Made by a program: the position numbers and the translations under genes
In this document: piece after piece, positions 54,735-63,700 of the stretch
Layout: every line of letters begins with the position of its first letter
Position numbering within the stretch: the stretch's first letter is position 1
From: Anas platyrhynchos
Taxonomy: Eukaryota; Chordata; Aves; Anseriformes; Anatidae
Direction: 5' to 3'
DNA length: 64,000 bases
Assembly: GCF_047663525.1 (NCBI RefSeq)
Contig: NC_092612.1
Location: forward strand, 1,955,501 to 2,019,500
Notes under the pieces: generated by a model
Seen by the model: the letters and a program-made list of their open reading frames with translations, nothing else
Databases searched by the model: none
Told to the model about the DNA's origin: nothing

Positions 54735-57700
54735 TTAAGATGCCTTGGCCTCATCCCTAGCAGGTTGGCTTGTTGCCTTCTGTGAAGCTACAGGGCCGGG
54801 GGCGCCCTGGCTCTGCTTGGTGCAAGGATAGGATTCCTCTTCCTGTTGAGGCTGGTCACGGCTAGCTTGCTGTGGGCTCTTCTTGATGCTTTCCTCCTCT
54901 TGTGGCTGGCAGCTCCTCTCTGGTGGGGGAAGCTCTTCATCCTCTTGGCAGCAGTCAGCTTCGTCCCTTTGGGGTGGTTCAGGACATTGCTCTTCTACAG
55001 CTTGCTGGCCTGGCTCTTGAGCTTTCTGTGGCTCTGAACCCTGTGATAGAGGCAGGCAGCTCTTGGTCTCCCTGTCTTTGCTCACCTGGCAGCTGGATTC
55101 AGGCTCCTGTTGGCCCTTCTCCCTGTTGGCTTTTGATCCATCACCCTGGCACTGATACTTCTTTTCTTCCTCATCGGGCATTCTGGGACGCTGGTGGTCT
55201 CTCCTGTCCTCCCTGGACTCAACCTGGTGAGTATCACTCTTCACACCATCCGATTCAGGGGCAGAAGCCTGCTGAGATACTACCTTCACCTCTACTGCAG
55301 ACCTGTCTTTCAACTCAGCTTTCTGAGGCTCATCAAGCTCCCCTGAGTTTTCCTGGGAGCTGGAAGCTGGCAGCTGCTGTTTTTTATGCTCATCCATACC
55401 TGATTTAATCCTGCACACATCCTTGCACTGTGGCTCTTCAACCTCGCGTGTTTTGCCATCGTCCTTACAGGATTCTGCATTCTGGGCACTGCTCTCTTTG
55501 CATGGCACAGCTGGTGCTTGGGATGAAACGTAGCATTTTCTCACATAGACAGGCTGCTCCAGGTTGTTGGGCTGGTGACAGACAATCTCGTAAGTTGTAG
55601 CATTGGGATCATTCAGGTTCTGGATTACATGGATCAGGTACGCAATAGTCTTAGGCTCACAAGGACCAGGGAGCACCTGAACCTCCGGCTGTATGTCAGG
55701 GTCAGCAGGGATATAACGGACCCTCATATCAGTAACAGATGAAATTTCCCCTGGGAGACATAGGTCTCCACTATCAACATCAACTGTTTGGTAGAGGCTC
55801 GTCCTTTCCTCCTCACTATGGGCCTCCCGTTCTTCTGTGGGGGCACCTCGCTCTTCCCTCTCTCGAGTGAGGCGGCTTCGGCGCTCGTGGACCTCCACCT
55901 CCAGGTCCCGTTGGCGATCGAGCCTCCTCTCGCGCACCACGGGCTCTTCCCTGTCTCGTGCGCGGCAAGGCCTCGTCTCGTCCTCTGGTTCGTCGCACTC
56001 GCGGGAGCGCTCCCTCCTTTCTCCCTCGTCACGAGGCTGCAGTTCCCGGGACACGCGGTGGACCTTCACGTCCGCTTCTGCGGAGACCTCGGTGGTCTCC
56101 CGCGTCCTTTCGTACCTCACGGCTTCACGGCGTCTCCTGGCATCGTCTTCGGGCTCCCGGGTGCGACACTCACGACCATCGCGGGGCTCCCGTTCTTCTG
56201 TGGGGGCGCCTCGCTCTTCCCTCTCTCGAGTGAGGCGGCTTCGGCGCTCGTGGACCTCCACCTCCAGGTCCCGTTGGCGATCGAGCCTCCTCTCGCGCAC
56301 CACGGGCTCTTCCCTGTCTCGTGCGCGGCAAGGCCTCGTCTCGTCCTCTGGTTCGTCGCACTCGCGGGAGCGCTCCCTCCTTTCTCCCTCGTCACGAGGC
56401 TGCAGTTCCCGGGACACGCGGTGGACCTTCACGTCCGCTTCTGCGGAGACCTCGGTGGTCTCCCGCGTCCTTTCGTACCTCACGGCTTCACGGCGTCTCC
56501 TGGCATCGTCTTCGGGCTCCCGGGTGCGACACTCACGACCATCGCGGGGCTCCCGTTCTTCTGTGGGGGCGCCTCGCTCTTCCCTCTCTCGAGTGAGGCG
56601 GCTTCGGCGCTCGTGGACCTCCACCTCCAGGTCCCGTTGGCGATCGAGCCTCCTCTCGCGCACCACGGGCTCTTCCCTGTCTCGTGCGCGGCAAGGCCTC
56701 GTCTCGTCCTCTGGTTCGTCGCACTCGCGGGAGCGCTCCCTCCTTTCTCCCTCGTCACGAGGCTGCAGTTCCCGGGACACGCGGTGGACCTTCACGTCCG
56801 CTTCTGCGGAGACCTCGGTGGTCTCCCGCGTCCTTTCGTACCTCACGGCTTCACGGCGTCTCCTGGCATCGTCTTCGGGCTCCCGGGTGCGACACTCACG
56901 ACCATCGCGGGGCTCCCGTTCTTCTGTGGGGGCGCCTCGCTCTTCCCTCTCTCGAGTGAGGCGGCTTCGGCGCTCGTGGACCTCCACCTCCAGGTCCCGT
57001 TGGCGATCGAGCCTCCTCTCGCGCACCACGGGCTCTTCCCTGTCTCGTGCGCGGCAAGGCCTCGTCTCGTCCTCTGGTTCGTCGCACTCGCGGGAGCGCT
57101 CCCTCCTTTCTCCCTCGTCACGAGGCTGCAGTTCCCGGGACACGCGGTGGACCTTCACGTCCGCTTCTGCGGAGACCTCGGTGGTCTCCCGCGTCCTTTC
57201 GTACCTCACGGCTTCACGGCGTCTCCTGGCATCGTCTTCGGGCTCCCGGGTGCGACACTCACGACCATCGCGGGGCTCCCGTTCTTCTGTGGGGGCGCCT
57301 CGCTCTTCCCTCTCTCGAGTGAGGCGGCTTCGGCGCTCGTGGACCTCCACCTCCAGGTCCCGTTGGCGATCGAGCCTCCTCTCGCGCACCACGGGCTCTT
57401 CCCTGTCTCGTGCGCGGCAAGGCCTCGTCTCGTCCTCTGGTTCGTCGCACTCGCGGGAGCGCTCCCTCCTTTCTCCCTCGTCACGAGGCTGCAGTTCCCG
57501 GGACACGCGGTGGACCTTCACGTCCGCTTCTGCGGAGACCTCGGTGGTCTCCCGCGTCCTTTCGTACCTCACGGCTTCACGGCGTCTCCTGGCATCGTCT
57601 TCGGGCTCCCGGGTGCGACACTCACGACCATCGCGGGGCTCCCGTTCTTCTGTGGGGGCGCCTCGCTCTTCCCTCTCTCGAGTGAGGCGGCTTCGGCGCT

Positions 57701-60700
57701 CGTGGACCTCCACCTCCAGGTCCCGTTGGCGATCGAGCCTCCTCTCGCGCACCACGGGCTCTTCCCTGTCTCGTGCGCGGCAGGGCCTCGTCTCGTCCTC
57801 TGGTTCGTCGCACTCGCGGGAGCGCTCCCTCCTTTCTCCCTCGTCACGAGGCTGCAGTTCCCGGGACACGCGGTGGACCTTCACGTCCGCTTCTGCGGAG
57901 ACCTCGGTGGTCTCCCGCGTCCTTTCGTACCTCACGGCTTCACGGCGTCTCCTGGCATCGTCTTCGGGCTCCCGGGTGCGACACTCACGACCATCGCGGG
58001 GCTCCCGTTCTTCTGTGGGGGCGCCTCGCTCTTCCCTCTCTCGAGTGAGGCGGCTTCGGCGCTCGTGGACCTCCACCTCCAGGTCCCGTTGGCGATCGAG
58101 CCTCCTCTCGCGCACCACGGGCTCTTCCCTGTCTCGTGCGCGGCAAGGCCTCGTCTCGTCCTCTGGTTCGTCGCACTCGCGGGAGCGCTCCCTCCTTTCT
58201 CCCTCGTCACGAGGTTGCAGTTCCCGGGACACGCGGTGGACCTTCACGTCCGCTTCTGCGGAGACCTCGGTGGTCTCCCGCGTCCTTTCGTACCTCACGG
58301 CTTCACGGCGTCTCCTGGCATCGTCTTCGGGCTCCCGGGTGCGACACTCACGACCATCGCGGGGCTCCCGTTCTTCTGTGGGGGCGCCTCGCTCTTCCCT
58401 CTCTCGAGTGAGGCGGCTTCGGCGCTCGTGGACCTCCACCTCCAGGTCCCGTTGGCGATCGAGCCTCCTCTCGCGCACCACGGGCTCTTCCCTGTCTCGT
58501 GCGCAGCAAGGCCTCGTCTCGTCCTCTGGTTCGTCGCACTCGCGGGAGCGCTCCCTCCTTTCTCCCTCGTCACGAGGCTGCAGTTCCCGGGACACGCGGT
58601 GGACCTTCACGTCCGCTTCTGCGGAGACCTCGGTGGTCTCCCGCGTCCTTTCGTACCTCACGGCTTCACGGCGTCTCCTGGCATCGTCTTCGGGCTCCCG
58701 GGTGCGACACTCACGACCATCGCGGGGCTCCCGTTCTTCTGTGGGGGCGCCTCGCTCTTCCCTCTCTCGAGTGAGGCGGCTTCGGCGCTCGTGGACCTCC
58801 ACCTCCAGGTCCCGTTGGCGATCGAGCCTCCTCTCGCGCACCACGGGCTCTTCCCTGTCTCGTGCGCGGCAAGGCCTCGTCTCGTCCTCTGGTTCGTCGC
58901 ACTCGCGGGAGCGCTCCCTCCTTTCTCCCTCGTCACGAGGCTGCAGTTCCCGGGACACGCGGTGGACCTTCACGTCCGCTTCTGCGGAGACCTCGGTGGT
59001 CTCCCGCGTCCTTTCGTACCTCACGGCTTCACGGCGTCTCCTGGCATCATCTTCGGGCTCCCGGGTGCGACACTCACGACCATCGCGGGGCTCCCGTTCT
59101 TCTGTGGGGGCGCCTCGCTCTTCCCTCTCTCGAGTGAGGCGGCTTCGGCGCTCGTGGACCTCCACCTCCAGGTCCCGTTGGCGATCGAGCCTCCTCTCGC
59201 GCACCACGGGCTCTTCCCTGTCTCGTGCGCGGCAAGGCCTCGTCTCGTCCTCTGGTTCGTCGCACTCGCGGGAGCGCTCCCTCCTTTCTCCCTCGTCACG
59301 AGGCTGCAGTTCCCGGGACACGCGGTGGACCTTCACGTCCGCTTCTGCGGAGACCTCGGTGGTCTCCCGCGTCCTTTCGTACCTCACGGCTTCACGGCGT
59401 CTCCTGGCATCGTCTTCGGGCTCCCGGGTGCGACACTCACGACCATCGCGGGGCTCCCGTTCTTCTGTGGGGGCGCCTCGCTCTTCCCTCTCTCGAGTGA
59501 GGCGGCTTCGGCGCTCGTGGACCTCCACCTCCAGGTCCCGTTGGCGATCGAGCCTCCTCTCGCGCACCACGGGCTCTTCCCTGTCTCGTGCGCGGCAAGG
59601 CCTCGTCTCGTCCTCTGGTTCGTCGCACTCGCGGGAGCGCTCCCTCCTTTCTCCCTCGTCACGAGGCTGCAGTTCCCGGGACACGCGGTGGACCTTCACG
59701 TCCGCTTCTGCGGAGACCTCGGTGGTCTCCCGCGTCCTTTCGTACCTCACGGCTTCACGGCGTCTCCTGGCATCGTCTTCGGGCTCCCGGGTGCGACACT
59801 CACGACCATCGCGGGGCTCCCGTTCTTCTGTGGGGGCGCCTCGCTCTTCCCTCTCTCGAGTGAGGCGGCTTCGGCGCTCGTGGACCTCCACCTCCAGGTC
59901 CCGTTGGCGATCGAGCCTCCTCTCGCGCACCACGGGCTCTTCCCTGTCTCGTGCGCGGCAAGGCCTCGTCTCGTCCTCTGGTTCGTCGCACTCGCGGGAG
60001 CGCTCCCTCCTTTCTCCCTCGTCACGAGGCTGCAGTTCCCGGGACACGCGGTGGACCTTCACGTCCGCTTCTGCGGAGACCTCGGTGGTCTCCCGCGTCC
60101 TTTCGTACCTCACGGCTTCACGGCGTCTCCTGGCATCATCTTCGGGCTCCCGGGTGCGACACTCACGACCATCGCGGGGCTCCCGTTCTTCTGTGGGGGC
60201 GCCTCGCTCTTCCCTCTCTCGAGTGAGGCGGCTTCGGCGCTCGTGGACCTCCACCTCCAGGTCCCGTTGGCGATCGAGCCTCCTCTCGCGCACCACGGGC
60301 TCTTCCCTGTCTCGTGCGCGGCAAGGCCTCGTCTCGTCCTCTGGTTCGTCGCACTCGCGGGAGCGCTCCCTCCTTTCTCCCTCGTCACGAGGCTGCAGTT
60401 CCCGGGACACGCGGTGGACCTTCACGTCCGCTTCTGCGGAGACCTCGGTGGTCTCCCGCGTCCTTTCGTACCTCACGGCTTCACGGCGTCTCCTGGCATC
60501 GTCTTCGGGCTCCCGGGTGCGACACTCACGACCATCGCGGGGCTCCCGTTCTTCTGTGGGGGCGCCTCGCTCTTCCCTCTCTCGAGTGAGGCGGCTTCGG
60601 CGCTCGTGGACCTCCACCTCCAGGTCCCGTTGGCGATCGAGCCTCCTCTCGCGCACCACGGGCTCTTCCCTGTCTCGTGCGCGGCAAGGCCTCGTCTCGT

Positions 60701-63700
60701 CCTCTGGTTCGTCGCACTCGCGGGAGCGCTCCCTCCTTTCTCCCTCGTCACGAGGCTGCAGTTCCCGGGACACGCGGTGGACCTTCACGTCCGCTTCTGC
60801 GGAGACCTCGGTGGTCTCCCGCGTCCTTTCGTACCTCACGGCTTCACGGCGTCTCCTGGCATCGTCTTCGGGCTCCCGGGTGCGACACTCACGACCATCG
60901 CGGGGCTCCCGTTCTTCTGTGGGGGCGCCTCGCTCTTCCCTCTCTCGAGTGAGGCGGCTTCGGCGCTCGTGGACCTCCACCTCCAGGTCCCGTTGGCGAT
61001 CGAGCCTCCTCTCGCGCACCACGGGCTCTTCCCTGTCTCGTGCGCGGCAAGGCCTCGTCTCGTCCTCTGGTTCGTCGCACTCGCGGGAGCGCTCCCTCCT
61101 TTCTCCCTCGTCACGAGGCTGCAGTTCCCGGGACACGCGGTGGACCTTCACGTCCGCTTCTGCGGAGACCTCGGTGGTCTCCCGCGTCCTTTCGTACCTC
61201 ACGGCTTCACGGCGTCTCCTGGCATCGTCTTCGGGCTCCCGGGTGCGACACTCACGACCATCGCGGGGCTCCCGTTCTTCTGTGGGGGCGCCTCGCTCTT
61301 CCCTCTCTCGAGTGAGGCGGCTTCGGCGCTCGTGGACCTCCACCTCCAGGTCCCGTTGGCGATCGAGCCTCCTCTCGCGCACCACGGGCTCTTCCCTGTC
61401 TCGTGCGCGGCAAGGCCTCGTCTCGTCCTCTGGTTCGTCGCACTCGCGGGAGCGCTCCCTCCTTTCTCCCTCGTCACGAGGCTGCAGTTCCCGGGACACG
61501 CGGTGGACCTTCACGTCCGCTTCTGCGGAGACCTCGGTGGTCTCCCGCGTCCTTTCGTACCTCACGGCTTCACGGCGTCTCCTGGCATCGTCTTCGGGCT
61601 CCCGGGTGCGACACTCACGACCATCGCGGGGCTCCCGTTCTTCTGTGGGGGCGCCTCGCTCTTCCCTCTCTCGAGTGAGGCGGCTTCGGCGCTCGTGGAC
61701 CTCCACCTCCAGGTCCCGTTGGCGATCGAGCCTCCTCTCGCGCACCACGGGCTCTTCCCTGTCTCGTGCGCGGCAAGGCCTCGTCTCGTCCTCTGGTTCG
61801 TCGCACTCGCGGGAGCGCTCCCTCCTTTCTCCCTCGTCACGAGGCTGCAGTTCCCGGGACACGCGGTGGACCTTCACATCCGCTTCTGCGGAGACCTCGG
61901 TGGTCTCCCGCGTCCTTTCGTACCTCACGGCTTCACGGCGTCTCCTGGCATCGTCTTCGGGCTCCCGGGTGCGACACTCACGACCATCGCGGGGCTCCCG
62001 TTCTTCTGTGGGGGCGCCTCGCTCTTCCCTCTCTCGAGTGAGGCGGCTTCGGCGCTCGTGGACCTCCACCTCCAGGTCCCGTTGGCGATCGAGCCTCCTC
62101 TCGCGCACCACGGGCTCTTCCCTGTCTCGTGCGCGGCAAGGCCTCGTCTCGTCCTCTGGTTCGTCGCACTCGCGGGAGCGCTCCCTCCTTTCTCCCTCGT
62201 CACGAGGCTGCAGTTCCCGGGACACGCGGTGGACCTTCACGTCCGCTTCTGCGGAGACCTCGGTGGTCTCCCGCGTCCTTTCGTACCTCACGGCTTCACG
62301 GCGTCTCCTGGCATCGTCTTCGGGCTCCCGGGTGCGACACTCACGACCATCGCGGGGCTCCCGTTCTTCTGTGGGGGCGCCTCGCTCTTCCCTCTCTCGA
62401 GTGAGGCGGCTTCGGCGCTCGTGGACCTCCACCTCCAGGTCCCGTTGGCGATCGAGCCTCCTCTCGCGCACCACGGGCTCTTCCCTGTCTCGTGCGCGGC
62501 AAGGCCTCGTCTCGTCCTCTGGTTCGTCGCACTCGCGGGAGCGCTCCCTCCTTTCTCCCTCGTCACGAGGCTGCAGTTCCCGGGACACGCGGTGGACCTT
62601 CACGTCCGCTTCTGCGGAGACCTCGGTGGTCTCCCGCGTCCTTTCGTACCTCACGGCTTCACGGCGTCTCCTGGCATCGTCTTCGGGCTCCCGGGTGCGA
62701 CACTCACGACCATCGCGGGGCTCCCGTTCTTCTGTGGGGGCGCCTCGCTCTTCCCTCTCTCGAGTGAGGCGGCTTCGGCGCTCGTGGACCTCCACCTCCA
62801 GGTCCCGTTGGCGATCGAGCCTCCTCTCGCGCACCACGGGCTCTTCCCTGTCTCGTGCGCGGCAAGGCCTCGTCTCGTCCTCTGGTTCGTCGCACTCGCG
62901 GGAGCGCTCCCTCCTTTCTCCCTCGTCACGAGGCTGCAGTTCCCAGGACACGCGGTGGACCTTCACGTCCGCTTCTGCGGAGACCTTGGTGGTCTCCCGC
63001 GTCCTTTCGTACCTCACGGCTTCACGGCGTCTCCTGGCATCGTCTTCGGGCTCCCGGGTGCGACACTCACGACCATCGCGGGGCTCCCGTTCTTCTGTGG
63101 GGGCGCCTCGCTCTTCCCTCTCTCGAGTGAGGTGGCTTCGGCGCTCGTGGACCTCCACCTCCAGGTCCCGTTGGCGATCGAGCCTCCTCTCGCGCACCAC
63201 GGGCTCTTCCCTGTCTCGTGCGCGGCAAGGCCTCGTCTCGTCCTCTGGTTCGTCGCACTCGCGGGAGCGCTCCCTCCTTTCTCCCTCGTCACGAGGCTGC
63301 AGTTCCCGGGACACGCGGTGGACCTTCACGTCCGCTTCTGCGGAGACCTCGGTGGTCTCCCACGTCCTTTCGTACCTCACGGCTTCACGGCGTCTCCTGG
63401 CATCGTCTTCGGGCTCCCGGGTGCGACACTCACGACCATCGCGGGGCTCCCGTTCTTCTGTGGGGGCGCCTCGCTCTTCCCTCTCTCGAGTGAGGCGGCT
63501 TCGGCGCTCGTGGACCTCCACCTCCAGGTCCCATTGGCGATCGAGCCTCCTCTCGCGCACCACGGGCTCTTCCCTGTCTCGTGCGCGGCAAGGCCTCGTC
63601 TCGTCCTCTGGTTCGTCGCACTCGCGGGAGCGCTCCCTCCTTTCTCCCTCGTCACGAGGCTGCAGTTCCCGGGACACGCGGTGGACCTTCACGTCCGCTT

